From the NCBI RefSeq assembly GCF_026342435.1, contig NZ_JAPEMT010000001.1:1296501-1360500 (forward strand): a stretch of DNA of 64,000 nucleotides. Reading direction: 5' to 3'. Within the stretch, counting starts at the first letter, position 1. Each line of letters begins with the position of its first letter. The notes beneath the pieces are model-generated. The model saw only the letters and a list, made by a program, of their open reading frames with translations, was not told the DNA's origin and made no database searches. This DNA is from Streptomyces sp. NBC_00237. Its GTDB lineage: Bacteria > Actinomycetota > Actinomycetes > Streptomycetales > Streptomycetaceae. Positions 43,689-52,633 of the stretch are shown here, piece after piece. Made by a program: the position numbers and the translations under genes.

Positions 43689-44743
43689 GCAGCGGCATAC
43701 GCTTCGAGTCCGTGTCGGTGGCGTACGGGAAGAACGTCGTCCTGGACTCGCTGGACCTGACCGTCGAACCCGGTGAGGTGATGGCGCTCCTCGGGCCCTC
43801 CGGGTCCGGGAAGACGACGGCGCTGCGGGCGGTCGCGGGCTTCGTGAAGCCCGCTTCGGGGCGGGTGTTCATCGGGGACCGCGACGTCACCGCGCTGCCG
43901 CCGTACCGGCGGGGCATCGGGATGGTCGTGCAGCAGTACGCGCTCTTCCCGCACCTGCGGGTGGAGGACAACGTGGCCTTCGGGCTGAAGGCGCAGAAGG
44001 TCGACAAGGGAGAGATCCCGGGGCGGGTCGCCGAGGCGCTGGAGATGACCGGGATGGCTTCGTACGCGAAGCGCTACCCGAGGGAGTTGTCGGGCGGGCA
44101 GCAGCAACGGGTGGCGATCGCGCGGGCGTTGGCGATCCGGCCGGGCGTGCTGTTGCTCGACGAGCCGTTGTCGGCGCTGGACGCGCAGCTCAGGTCGGGG
44201 ATGCTGGCAGAACTGGCGCGACTGCACCGGGAGTTGCCCGATGTGTCGATCCTCTATGTGACGCACGATCAGGTCGAGGCGCTGACCCTGGCCGATCGGA
44301 TCGCGGTCATGGACAAGGCGCGGCTTCAGGACTGCGGGACGCCGCAGGAGCTGTACCGCAGGCCCCGGACGGAGTTCACGGCCTCGTTCGTCGGCAACGC
44401 GAATCTGCTGCCGGTGGAGGTGGGTTCGGGGGGAGTCCGTTTCGACGGGGTCGAGCTCCGGGTGGACACGGGGGGCGCGGCTGTCGGGGCCACGGCCACG
44501 CTGTGCGTCAGGCCGCACCTGGTCGGGCTCGGGGAGGGGCCCAACGCGCTGCGCGGGAAGATCAGCGAGGTGCAGTGGAGGGGGTCCACGCACCGGCTGT
44601 ACGTGGAGGTCGGCGGTGGGCGGTACCGGGTGAAGGCGGACGTGCGGGAGCTGCGGGAGACGCCGGTGCTCGGGGAGCCGGTCACGCTCCACTTCGCGGC
44701 GGAGGACGCGGTGCTCCTGGGAGCGGGGGTGTCCGGTGGCTGA
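43685..44743 (+). CDS. ABC transporter ATPase, probable aminophosphonate importer
   Basis: 352-aa ATPase: Walker A GPSGSGKTT, signature LSGGQQQRVA, Walker B VLLLDEPLSALD, plus a TOBE-type C-terminal domain (TLCVRPHLVGL ... RYRVKADVREL). This is the spermidine/iron/2-aminoethylphosphonate importer type. Coupled to the upstream HAD gene (ATGA) and overlapping the downstream permease. Context with phosphonate enzymes and the binding protein favours a PhnT-like role; an iron or polyamine importer would look alike. Confidence 0.85.
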   Translation: MSSGIRFESVSVAYGKNVVLDSLDLTVEPGEVMALLGPSGSGKTTALRAVAGFVKPASGRVFIGDRDVTALPPYRRGIGMVVQQYALFPHLRVEDNVAFGLKAQKVDKGEIPGRVAEALEMTGMASYAKRYPRELSGGQQQRVAIARALAIRPGVLLLDEPLSALDAQLRSGMLAELARLHRELPDVSILYVTHDQVEALTLADRIAVMDKARLQDCGTPQELYRRPRTEFTASFVGNANLLPVEVGSGGVRFDGVELRVDTGGAAVGATATLCVRPHLVGLGEGPNALRGKISEVQWRGSTHRLYVEVGGGRYRVKADVRELRETPVLGEPVTLHFAAEDAVLLGAGVSGG

Positions 44744-45728
44744 GGTCCGTGAAGGTGGGCGGGGGGCGGTGCACGGTGCGGCTCCGCCGGGGCCGCCCCT
44801 TGCCCACCCTTCCCCAAGCTCTCAACTTCGTTCGAGCAGGGGATACCCCACTCGCCCTCTGGGCGGCCCAGCTGCCCAAGGGGCGAGCGGTGGCGGCAAG
44901 TCCGCGCGGGGGGTGCCTCGTTGGGTGTGGGCGGTGCCGCCCGTGGCGGTGTTGGCGCTGGTGTTTCTGTATCCGTTGGCGCTGGTCGTGCAGCAGTCGT
45001 TCACGGCCGACACGGGAGAGGTCTCCTTCGCGCCCTACGGCGACGTGTTCGCCTCCGAGGCGTTCCGGGAAGCGCTGACCACGACCGTATGGCTCGCCCT
45101 CGGGGCGACCGTCGGATGCCTCGTCCTCGGATTCGTGCTCGCGCTCGTCATCGCCTTCGTCCCCTTCCCCGGCGGAAAGGCCGTCGCGAAATTCATCGAC
45201 GTGTTCCTCTCCTTCCCGTCCTTTCTCATCACGCTCGCGCTGCTCTTCATCTACGGCACCGTGGGAATGGCGAACGGGGTGTGGACCGGAGTCACCGGAG
45301 CCGCCGAAGGGCCCTTCCACTTCCTCACCACGCCGTGGGGCGTGCTGCTCGCGGAGATCACGTACTTCACGCCCTTCGTGATGCGCCCCCTCCTCGCCGC
45401 CTTCTCGCAGATCGACACCTCGCAGCTCGAAGTGGCCTCGTCGCTCGGGGCGCGGACCTGGCGGATCGTGCGGCAGGTGATCCTCCCCGAGGCGCTGCCC
45501 GCGCTCGCGGCGGGCGGGGCGCTCGTCCTGGTGATGTGCCTGAACGAATTCGGAATCGTGCTCTTCACGGGAGCGAAAGGCGTCACGACGCTGCCCATGC
45601 TCGTCTACAGCAAGGCGATCCTGGAGTCGGACTATCCGGCCGCCTGTGTCGTCGCCGTCGTCAACATCGCGATATCCGTGGGGCTTTACGGAATGTACCG
45701 GGTGGTGAGCCGTCGTGTTGGTGCATAG
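44736..45728 (+). CDS. ABC transporter permease, probable aminophosphonate importer, with repeat-derived N-terminus
   Basis: 330-aa inner-membrane permease with six helices (WAVPPVAVLALVFLYPLALVVQQSF onward) and the EAA-loop-like ASSLGARTWRIVRQVILPEALPALAAGGALVL. The first ~55 residues are unusual: Gly/Pro/Ser-rich, and residues ~26-39 (PSSQLRSSRGYPT) are encoded by an inserted copy of a 41-bp repeat (44810-44850). GTG at 44736 overlaps the ATPase gene. If the true start is after the repeat (for example near VPRWVWAVPP), the N-terminus would be normal, so the repeat may be in an untranslated link. Confidence 0.8.
   Translation: MAEVREGGRGAVHGAAPPGPPLAHPSPSSQLRSSRGYPTRPLGGPAAQGASGGGKSARGVPRWVWAVPPVAVLALVFLYPLALVVQQSFTADTGEVSFAPYGDVFASEAFREALTTTVWLALGATVGCLVLGFVLALVIAFVPFPGGKAVAKFIDVFLSFPSFLITLALLFIYGTVGMANGVWTGVTGAAEGPFHFLTTPWGVLLAEITYFTPFVMRPLLAAFSQIDTSQLEVASSLGARTWRIVRQVILPEALPALAAGGALVLVMCLNEFGIVLFTGAKGVTTLPMLVYSKAILESDYPAACVVAVVNIAISVGLYGMYRVVSRRVGA
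44810..44850. repeat. 41-bp interspersed repeat, copy 2, inside a permease gene
   Basis: Identical to 13762-13802 except one base (G to T). It keeps the permease frame open and encodes the segment PSSQLRSSRGYPT. It is unlike the surrounding codon use. Confidence 0.9.
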
Positions 45729-46512
45729 CCGCACCGGGAAGTGGGCGACCTGGGTCGTCTTCTTCCTCCTCTTCCTTCCGCTCTTCGCGCTTCCCCTGCT
45801 GGTGATCGTCGCGGCGTCCTTCTCGACGCACTGGTCGGGGGCGTTCCCCTCCCGGCCGACCGTCGAGAACTACGGGGCCGCCGTACGCGGTGAATCGCTC
45901 CAGGCGCTGACCACCAGCCTCGTCACCGCCCTCGCCGCCAGCGTCCTCGCGCTGACCTTCGGGAGCTGGGCCGCGCTCGCCGCGGCTGCCCTCAAGAAGG
46001 GCGGGAAGCGGGTGCTGGACGCCCTGTTCATGCTGCCGGTCGCCGTGCCGTCGGTGGTCGTCGGGCTCGCGGTGCTGGTCGCGTTCAGCCAGCCGCCGTT
46101 CCTGCTCAACGGCACGCGCTGGATCGTCATCCTCGCGCACACCATTCTTGTCACGGCGTTCGCCTACCAGTCGGTTTCGGCCGCGATCGTACGACTCGAT
46201 CCGATGTACGAGCAGGCCGCCGCCTCTCTCGGGGCCCGTCCCTCGTACGTCCTGTGGCGGGTGAAGCTGCCGCTCCTGCTGCCGTCCCTGAACGCGGCCG
46301 CCGGACTCTGCTTCGCCCTGTCCATGGGCGAGTTGAGCGCCACGATGATGCTCTACCCGCCGGACTGGATGCCGTTGCCGGTGCAGATCTTCACCGCCAC
46401 CGACCGGGGCTCCCTCTTCGCGGGATCGGCCGTCGCGGTCGTCCTCATGGGGACCACGCTGCTCGTCCTGCTCGCGGTCTCCCGCATCCGTACCAAAGCC
46501 TCCTTCCGCTGA
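45715..46512 (+). CDS. ABC transporter permease, probable aminophosphonate importer
   Basis: 265-aa permease with six helices (WVVFFLLFLPLFALPLLVIVAA and later). The EAA loop is EQAAASLGARPSYVLWRVKLPLLLPSLNAAAG. GTG at 45715 overlaps the previous permease by 14 bases. It resembles PhnV/FbpB-type partners. A short repeat array and the binding-protein gene follow. Confidence 0.85.
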   Translation: MLVHSRTGKWATWVVFFLLFLPLFALPLLVIVAASFSTHWSGAFPSRPTVENYGAAVRGESLQALTTSLVTALAASVLALTFGSWAALAAAALKKGGKRVLDALFMLPVAVPSVVVGLAVLVAFSQPPFLLNGTRWIVILAHTILVTAFAYQSVSAAIVRLDPMYEQAAASLGARPSYVLWRVKLPLLLPSLNAAAGLCFALSMGELSATMMLYPPDWMPLPVQIFTATDRGSLFAGSAVAVVLMGTTLLVLLAVSRIRTKASFR

Positions 46513-46543
46513 TCACGCTGATCACGCTGATCAAGCTGATCAC
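46508..46543. repeat. Four 9-bp repeats containing TGATCA
   Basis: GCTGATCAC, GCTGATCAC, GCTGATCAA, GCTGATCAC occur head to tail, starting in the last codons of the permease and running into the short gap before the binding protein gene. TGATCA is also a palindrome. Confidence 0.88.
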
Positions 46544-46581
46544 GTAGATATCCGTAGACGTCCAAGGGGATACGAATCGCC

Positions 46582-47652
46582 ATGCAGCGCACCCTCAAGC
46601 CGCTCGCCGCCGTCGTCGGCAGCCTCGCCCTCGCCGCTTCCCTCTCCGCCTGCGGAGGTTCCTCCGCAGCCTCGTCCTCCGACGAGAAGATCGTCACCGT
46701 CTACAGCGCCGACGGCCTCAAGGGCGAGAAGGGCGACGGCTGGTACGACAAGGTCTTCAAGGACTTCGAGAAGAAGACCGGCATCAAGGTCAAGTACGTG
46801 GAGGGCGGCTCGGGCGAGATGGTGCAGCGCGCCCTGCGCGAGAAGTCCAACACCCAGGCCGACGTCATCGTCACCCTGCCGCCGTTCATCCAGCAGGCCG
46901 ACTCCAAGGGCCTCCTCCAGACGTACAGGCCCGCCAACTCCGACATGGTCGCCCCCAGCAACAGGGCGTCCGACGGCAAGTGGACCTCGGTCGTCAACAA
47001 CTACTTCGGGTTCATCAAGAACAAGAAGGAGCTGCCCGGCGACAGCCCCAAGACCTGGGAGGACCTGCTCGACCCCAAGTTCAAGGGCAAGCTCCAGTAC
47101 TCCACGCCGGGCGTCGCGGGTGACGGCACCGCCGTCGTCATCAAGGCCATGTACGACTTCAACGGCAAGGACGCCGCCATGGCGTACCTGAAGAAGCTCC
47201 AGGCCAACAACGTCGGCCCGTCCTCCTCGACCTCCAAGCTCGCACCGAAGGTCGACAAGGGCGAGATCCTGGTGGCCAACGGCGACGTGCAGATGAACTT
47301 CGCGCAGTCCAAGTCCGCCCCGAACCTGGGCATCTGGTTCCCGGCGAAGGCGGGCGGCGCCAAGCCCTCCACCTTCGCGCTGCCGTACGCCGCCGGGCTG
47401 GTCGACAAGGCCCCGCACACCGAGAACGGCAAGAAGCTCCTCGACTTCATGCTCTCCGACGAGGCGCAGAAGGACGTCAGCGCCATCGGCGGCGGCTTCC
47501 CGGCCCGCACGAACATCCAGCCCAAGGACGCGAACGCCGTCGCGCTCGACAAGGTCCTCACCGGCGTCGAGGTGTTCACCCCGGACTGGGCCGACATCGA
47601 CAAGAACCTCAAGGAGTACGTCGACGCCTGGAAGACCGCGACGGGCAGCTGA
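46582..47652 (+). CDS. ABC transporter substrate-binding lipoprotein, probable aminophosphonate
   Basis: 356-aa extracellular binding protein. Lipobox ASLSAC near residue 24, then a type II periplasmic-binding fold: VTVYSADGL, DVIVTLPPFIQQAD, GYFGF-type region NNYFGFIKNKKELPGDSPKTWEDLLDPKFKGKL, and FALPYAAGLV. This is the 2-aminoethylphosphonate/iron cluster of binding proteins (PhnS-like). Position after the ATPase and permeases makes it the receptor of that importer. Its own RBS is AAGGGG; a 69-bp gap with repeats precedes it. Confidence 0.87.
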   Translation: MQRTLKPLAAVVGSLALAASLSACGGSSAASSSDEKIVTVYSADGLKGEKGDGWYDKVFKDFEKKTGIKVKYVEGGSGEMVQRALREKSNTQADVIVTLPPFIQQADSKGLLQTYRPANSDMVAPSNRASDGKWTSVVNNYFGFIKNKKELPGDSPKTWEDLLDPKFKGKLQYSTPGVAGDGTAVVIKAMYDFNGKDAAMAYLKKLQANNVGPSSSTSKLAPKVDKGEILVANGDVQMNFAQSKSAPNLGIWFPAKAGGAKPSTFALPYAAGLVDKAPHTENGKKLLDFMLSDEAQKDVSAIGGGFPARTNIQPKDANAVALDKVLTGVEVFTPDWADIDKNLKEYVDAWKTATGS

Positions 47653-47763
47653 TCCCCGTGGCCCGGCCCCGCAGCCGGGTCTCGTAGCCCAGCCCCGTAG
47701 CCCAGCTTCGTAACCCCGCGCCGCCCGGCCGTCGGTAACCATTCGGCCAAGCTTCACCACCAG

Positions 47764-47815
47764 GGTCTGGACCAGCCACCCACTATCACGCAAAGGTAAC
47801 GGGTCTGGTCCAGAC
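47764..47815. promoter_or_regulatory. Candidate GntR operators upstream of the phosphodiesterase genes
   Basis: GTCTGGTCCAGAC at 47803-47815 is a perfect dyad, and it lies within TAACGGGTCTGGTCCAG (47797-47813), shared with 41771. A second half-matching site GGTCTGGACCAG lies at 47764-47775. Together they suggest that the regulator at 40943 also controls the phosphodiesterase genes. Confidence 0.6.
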
Positions 47816-47919
47816 TCTCGCGTTCCGGACCTTCGCACGGCCAGGCCCAGGCCACGTACGTCACGCACGTCCCGCTCTGCCTCGATCTCAACAGCACCGG
47901 CCCCGTTGGAGGATCAGCA

Positions 47920-49494
47920 ATGCCCCGAGGTATGTCCCGCCGCACCGTGCTCGCCGGAACAGCCACCGCGGCGGCGGCGGCCGTGGTGTCGGGAGGCGCC
48001 CTGAGCGGCGCCGCCCAGGCCGCGCCCGCCGCAGCCCCCGCCGACGTCCCGAAACTTCCCAACGGCACCAGCAGGAACAAGGTCCTCGTCGTCGGCATGG
48101 ACGGCCTGCGGCACGACCGCATCGCCGCCGCCAAGGCTCCGACCTTCAAGTCCCTGATCGCCAGGGGCACCTTCGCCACCAGCCTGCTCTACTCCCCGCC
48201 GACCGCGCAGACGTCGTCGGGACCCGGCTGGTCGACGGTCTCCACCGGGGTGTGGCCCGACAAGCACGGCGTCGTCGACAACAGCTTCCAGGGAAAGAAC
48301 TACGCCCAGTACCCGGGCTTCCTGGCCCGCCTGCGCGAAGTGAAGCCCGAACTGTCCACGTTCGCCGCCATCGACTGGAAGCCCCTGGACGCCGAGGGGA
48401 CCGTCACCGCCGGAGCCAGCGCCAAGCTGGTGCTGGACGGGGACGCGGACGGCTACGTGGGGCACGACGCGACCATCGCCCGGGCCGCCGAGTCGATCCT
48501 GCGCGACCAGAACCCCGACGTCTGCTTCGTCTACTTCGGCCAGAGCGACATCGTCGGCCACAACTCCGGTGCCATGAGCCCGAAGTACCTGGAGCAGATC
48601 GACCTGATGGACGGCTACGTCGGCCGCATGCTCGCCGCGATCACGTCCCGCAAGACGTACGGCCGCGAGCGCTGGACGATTCTCCTCACCACCGACCACG
48701 GCCACGCCGACGCGGGCGGTCACGGCGGGCCCTCCATCGAGGAGCGCCGGGTCTTCACGATCGCCCAGGGTCCCGGCATCCCCGCCGGAGCCAAGCCGGT
48801 CAACGGCCGCCACGTCGACACCGTCGCCACCGTCTTCCACGCGCTGGGCATCACGCCGAAGCCCGAGTGGGGCCTCGACGGACACCCGCTCCAGCGGCCC
48901 TTCGCGGACGGCTTCGACGCCTCGTACCCGCTCCTGAAGCCCGCCGTCGACGAGACCGGAACGCCCCAGGAGGTGCTGGGCTTCACGCACACCCCGGCGG
49001 GTGGCTGGACCATCGACAACTCCCGGATGCCGAAGACCGGCGGCGTCGAGGAGTGGCGCGGCTGGACGCTGACCACCGACGAGTTCTGGACCCGCGCCGA
49101 CAGGGCGCAGGGACGCGAGGCGTTCACCCGGGGGCGCGGCGTGATCGCGGTCGCCGACCCCGACGAGTGGGACGACAAGGGCAACCCGTCCAAGGGCATC
49201 GAGTTCGACTCGACGCTCGTCTCGCCCGCGTACCGCGTCGCCCGCAAGACGTCGGTGACGCTGACGTACGCCAGCCACTACGTGCAGGACGGCACCCAGC
49301 GCGGAGATGTCCTGGTCTCCTTCGACGGAGCCGCCGACCACCTGGTCAAGCACTACGCCGCCGACGCGAAGAACACCGTCGAGAAGCTGACGGTGCCCGT
49401 GCCCAAGGGGGCCCGCACGGTCCGGGTCAAGTTCCGGATGCGGGACGCCCGCAACAGCTGGTACTGGGCCGTGGACAACGTACAAGTCGGCTGA
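47920..49494 (+). CDS. Tat-exported alkaline-phosphatase-superfamily phosphodiesterase 1
   Basis: 524-aa secreted enzyme. Twin-arginine signal MSRRTVLAGTA with Ala-rich h-region. The nucleotide-pyrophosphatase-like core has Asp61 (GMDGLRHD), the probable nucleophile Thr98/Ser99 in QTSSGPGWSTV, Asp210/His214 in FGQSDIVGH, and Asp259-His260 in TTDHGHADAGGHGG. The C-terminal ~150 residues are a beta-sandwich-like domain (VTLTYASHYVQDG ... NSWYWAVDNVQVG). It hydrolyses phospho- or phosphonate diesters outside the cell. SD is GGAGG nine bases upstream; putative GntR operators lie before it. Confidence 0.85.
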   Translation: MPRGMSRRTVLAGTATAAAAAVVSGGALSGAAQAAPAAAPADVPKLPNGTSRNKVLVVGMDGLRHDRIAAAKAPTFKSLIARGTFATSLLYSPPTAQTSSGPGWSTVSTGVWPDKHGVVDNSFQGKNYAQYPGFLARLREVKPELSTFAAIDWKPLDAEGTVTAGASAKLVLDGDADGYVGHDATIARAAESILRDQNPDVCFVYFGQSDIVGHNSGAMSPKYLEQIDLMDGYVGRMLAAITSRKTYGRERWTILLTTDHGHADAGGHGGPSIEERRVFTIAQGPGIPAGAKPVNGRHVDTVATVFHALGITPKPEWGLDGHPLQRPFADGFDASYPLLKPAVDETGTPQEVLGFTHTPAGGWTIDNSRMPKTGGVEEWRGWTLTTDEFWTRADRAQGREAFTRGRGVIAVADPDEWDDKGNPSKGIEFDSTLVSPAYRVARKTSVTLTYASHYVQDGTQRGDVLVSFDGAADHLVKHYAADAKNTVEKLTVPVPKGARTVRVKFRMRDARNSWYWAVDNVQVG

Positions 49495-49550
49495 TTCCAC
49501 CCGTAGTTCGGTCCCCCTTCCGCGCGCCACCCGTTTCCCTGGAGAAAGAC

Positions 49551-51062
49551 ATGTCCCAAGGCATCTCGCGCCGCGCCGTCCTCCTCGGTGCCGCCGCCGT
49601 CGCCGCCACGGCGGGCCCGCTCGCCTCCGCCACGTCGGCCGCCGCCGCAGAGCGCGCGGGCCGGGCGGCCAAGACCCCGAAGGTCCTGGTCATCGGCCTG
49701 GACGGGGCGATGGTCCGCCGGATCAAGGACGCCGACGCGCCGAACCTGGACGCGCTGATGGCCTCCGGCGTCACCGCACCCTCCAGCATCTACACCAACC
49801 CGATGGCGCCCACCTCCTCCGGGCCCGGCTGGAGCACCCTCATCACGGGCGTGTGGCCGGACAAGCACAAGGTGGTCAACAACGACTTCACCGGCCACAA
49901 CCTGGCCCAGTACCCGGACTTCATGACCCGTGCCGAGGCCGCCAGACCCGCCCTGAAGACGTACGCGGTCGCGTCCTGGAACCCCGTCACCGACGTCATC
50001 TTCTCCGCCAAGGTCGACGAGCGGGTCTCCACCCCGTCCGCCGAGTACGACACCGGCACGACCAAGCGCGCCGTCGCCCGGGTCGCGACGGACGTCGACG
50101 CGGTCTTCGTCCACCTCGACAACGTCGACCACGCGGGCCACGCCAGCGGCAACGCCAGCCAGGCGTACCTGGACGCGCTGCACGGCGTCGACACCCAGGT
50201 CGGCGAGATCGTCGCCGCCGTGAAGTCCCGTGCCACGTACGGCGACGAGGACTGGCTCATCATGATCACCGCCGACCACGGGCACACCGCGACCGGCGGC
50301 CACGGCGGCGACAGCTGGGACGAGCGCCAGACCTTCCTGATCGCCAGCGGCGGCGGGCTGCCCGCCGGGGTCACCCGCCACGACGTGAAGATGCCCGACG
50401 TCGCCGTCTCCGCCCTCCACCACCTGGGCGTCGCGGTCGACCCGGCGTGGGGCCTGGACGGCCGGGCCGTCCAGCAGGCCGTGCCGGACGCCTTCGACTC
50501 CCTGCGCGGTTCGCTCCAGAAGCGCGTCGACGAGACCGGCGTCGGCGCGGACGTCCTCGGCTTCACGCACGTCGCGCCCAGCGGCTGGTCGGTCGACAAC
50601 TCCGCGATGGGCACGGGCGGCGTCACCGAGTGGCGCGGCTGGTCCTTCACCACCGACGAGTTCTGGACCCAGGCCGAGAAGAGCCAGCAGCGCGAGCTGA
50701 ACGTCCGGGCCCGTAACGTCTTCGCGGTCGCCGACGGCGACGAGTGGACCGACAGGACCTTCACCGGGACCTTCGACTCGACGCTGATCAGCCCGAAGTT
50801 CACGGTGGCCCCGGGGACGGCCGCCACGCTCACCTACACGACGTACTACCGCCAGGAGTCCCCGCAGAAGGGCGAGGTCCTGGTGTCGTACGGGAGCGCC
50901 GCCCCGGTCGTCGTGAAGACGTACACCGCGAACACCTCCTCGCGCGTCGAGAGGATCACGCTCCAGGTCCCGGCGGGCGCGACCACCGCCCAGGTCCGCT
51001 TCCGCTACACGGGCGGCAACAACTGGTACTGGACGATCGACGGCGTCAGCATCACCGCCTGA
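49551..51062 (+). CDS. Tat-exported alkaline-phosphatase-superfamily phosphodiesterase 2
   Basis: 503-aa paralogue of the preceding protein with the same layout: Tat signal ISRRAVLLGAAA, Asp51 (GLDGAMVRR), Thr88/Ser89 in PTSSGPGWST, NVDHAGH, and TADHGHTATGGHGG, then the C-terminal domain ending NNWYWTIDGVSI. The two genes are 56 bp apart and probably arose by tandem duplication. They likely have overlapping but not identical substrates. GGAGAAAG precedes the ATG. Confidence 0.85.
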   Translation: MSQGISRRAVLLGAAAVAATAGPLASATSAAAAERAGRAAKTPKVLVIGLDGAMVRRIKDADAPNLDALMASGVTAPSSIYTNPMAPTSSGPGWSTLITGVWPDKHKVVNNDFTGHNLAQYPDFMTRAEAARPALKTYAVASWNPVTDVIFSAKVDERVSTPSAEYDTGTTKRAVARVATDVDAVFVHLDNVDHAGHASGNASQAYLDALHGVDTQVGEIVAAVKSRATYGDEDWLIMITADHGHTATGGHGGDSWDERQTFLIASGGGLPAGVTRHDVKMPDVAVSALHHLGVAVDPAWGLDGRAVQQAVPDAFDSLRGSLQKRVDETGVGADVLGFTHVAPSGWSVDNSAMGTGGVTEWRGWSFTTDEFWTQAEKSQQRELNVRARNVFAVADGDEWTDRTFTGTFDSTLISPKFTVAPGTAATLTYTTYYRQESPQKGEVLVSYGSAAPVVVKTYTANTSSRVERITLQVPAGATTAQVRFRYTGGNNWYWTIDGVSITA

Positions 51063-51166
51063 GACGGCTGAGTCCCCGCGGCCTGCGGAGACTAGGCTGG
51101 GGGCGTGCACAGGGTTGTGCGCGCCCCCTTCTCTCATGTGTGTACGTACGGCGGGAGTCCCACCAG

Positions 51167-51946
51167 ATGGCAGAGCGCAAGCCGATCGAATCCTGGCTCA
51201 CCGACATGGACGGAGTCCTCATCCACGAGGGCGTCCCGATCCCCGGCGCCGACGCCTTCATCCGGAAGCTCCGCGACACGGAGAAGCCCTTCCTGGTGCT
51301 GACGAACAACTCCATCTACACCGCCCGTGACCTGCACGCCCGCCTCGCCCGGATGGGCCTGGACGTGCCGGTGGAGAACATCTGGACCTCCGCGCTCGCC
51401 ACCGCCCGGTTCCTGGACGACCAGCGCCCCGGCGGCACCGCGTACGTCATCGGCGAGGCGGGCCTGACCACCGCGCTGCACGACATCGGGTACGTCCTCA
51501 CCGACCACGAGCCCGACTACGTCGTCCTCGGCGAGACCCGTACGTACTCCTTCGAGGCCCTCACCAAGGCGATCCGCCTGATCAACGGCGGGGCCCGGTT
51601 CATCTGCACCAACCCCGACGAGACCGGCCCCTCCGCCGAGGGCCCGCTGCCCGCCACCGGCGCGGTCGCCGCCCTGATCACCAAGGCGACGGGCAAGAAG
51701 CCGTACTTCGCGGGCAAGCCCAACCCGCTGATGATGCGCACCGGGCTCAACGCCATCGGCGCGCACTCCGAGACCAGCGCCATGATCGGCGACCGCATGG
51801 ACACCGACGTGCTGGCTGGTCTGGAGGCGGGCATGAAGACCTACCTGGTCCTCACCGGGCTCACCGGCAAGGACGACATCGACCGGTACCCGTTCCGGCC
51901 GTCCTCCGTCGTCGACTCGATCGCGGACCTCGTCGAGCGGATCTGA
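51167..51946 (+). CDS. HAD-IIA sugar/nucleotide phosphatase (NagD-like)
   Basis: 259-aa cytosolic HAD phosphatase. Nucleophile motif TDMDGVLIHEG, motif II LTNNS, the C2 cap (SALATARFLDD...TNPDETGPSAEGPLPATGAVAALI), motif III GKPNPLMM and motif IV MIGDRMDTDVLAGLEAGM. NagD-like enzymes dephosphorylate UMP or other small phosphates. It begins 105 bp after the phosphodiesterases; it could act on their products or be unrelated. SD is GGGAG. Confidence 0.87.
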   Translation: MAERKPIESWLTDMDGVLIHEGVPIPGADAFIRKLRDTEKPFLVLTNNSIYTARDLHARLARMGLDVPVENIWTSALATARFLDDQRPGGTAYVIGEAGLTTALHDIGYVLTDHEPDYVVLGETRTYSFEALTKAIRLINGGARFICTNPDETGPSAEGPLPATGAVAALITKATGKKPYFAGKPNPLMMRTGLNAIGAHSETSAMIGDRMDTDVLAGLEAGMKTYLVLTGLTGKDDIDRYPFRPSSVVDSIADLVERI

Positions 51947-52059
51947 GGCGCGCGGCGGGTCGCATATCACCCGCAGGGGCCCGTACGGCGCAGTGACAGG
52001 CCCCTGCGGATGCGGAATCGTTCGCGCACGTGAATCTTCGGATTACCAGGAGGTTCACA

Positions 52060-52575
52060 ATGCGTAAAGAACTGCATGCTCTGTGTGTCGCAACAGCAGC
52101 GACACTCATGCTGGCCGGTCCGGCATACGCCCACGATTCGGTGACCGCGACGCTGACCCCGTCCACAAACGCCCCGGGCGGGGAGGTGTCGGTCAAGGCC
52201 AGTGACTGCGAGGGCACCACCGGTGCCGCCAAGTCCGAGGTCTTCGTCGCCGACGCCGAGCTGGGCGGCGGAGGCGGCAAGGCCGTCCCGCTGTTCGGGG
52301 AGACCCAGATCAGGTCCACGGCCACGGCCGGGACGTACGACGTCACCATCACGTGCGACGGCCACGACCACCCCAGGGCCGGGACGATCACCATCGTGCA
52401 CCGGAACGTCCATCCGACCGCCCCGGTCCGCGCGGGCGGCGGCGGCACGGCACTGGCCGCCGAGTCGGACGGTCCCGGCACCCCGCACACCCTGATCGGC
52501 CTCGGCCTCGCGGGTGCGGCGGCGATCGCCATCGCGGGCCGTTCCGTCCGCAAGCGCCGCAACGGCTCGCACTAG
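52060..52575 (+). CDS. Surface protein with signal peptide and C-terminal membrane anchor
   Basis: 171-aa exported protein. Signal MRKELHALCVATAATLMLAGPAYA, then a beta-rich domain (HDSVTATLTPSTNAPGGEVSVKASDCEG..) and a hydrophobic C-terminal helix (TLIGLGLAGAAAIAIAG) with basic tail SVRKRRNGSH. The gene is followed, 58 bp later, by a class F sortase gene, suggesting substrate-enzyme pairing, but no LPXTG-like motif precedes the helix. CCAGGAGG lies six bases before the ATG. Confidence 0.8.
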   Translation: MRKELHALCVATAATLMLAGPAYAHDSVTATLTPSTNAPGGEVSVKASDCEGTTGAAKSEVFVADAELGGGGGKAVPLFGETQIRSTATAGTYDVTITCDGHDHPRAGTITIVHRNVHPTAPVRAGGGGTALAAESDGPGTPHTLIGLGLAGAAAIAIAGRSVRKRRNGSH

Positions 52576-52633
52576 TAATCGCCATCCCGCCCGCACCGGG
52601 TGCACCACGTCGACGCGCTGACAGGGGAGTGAC

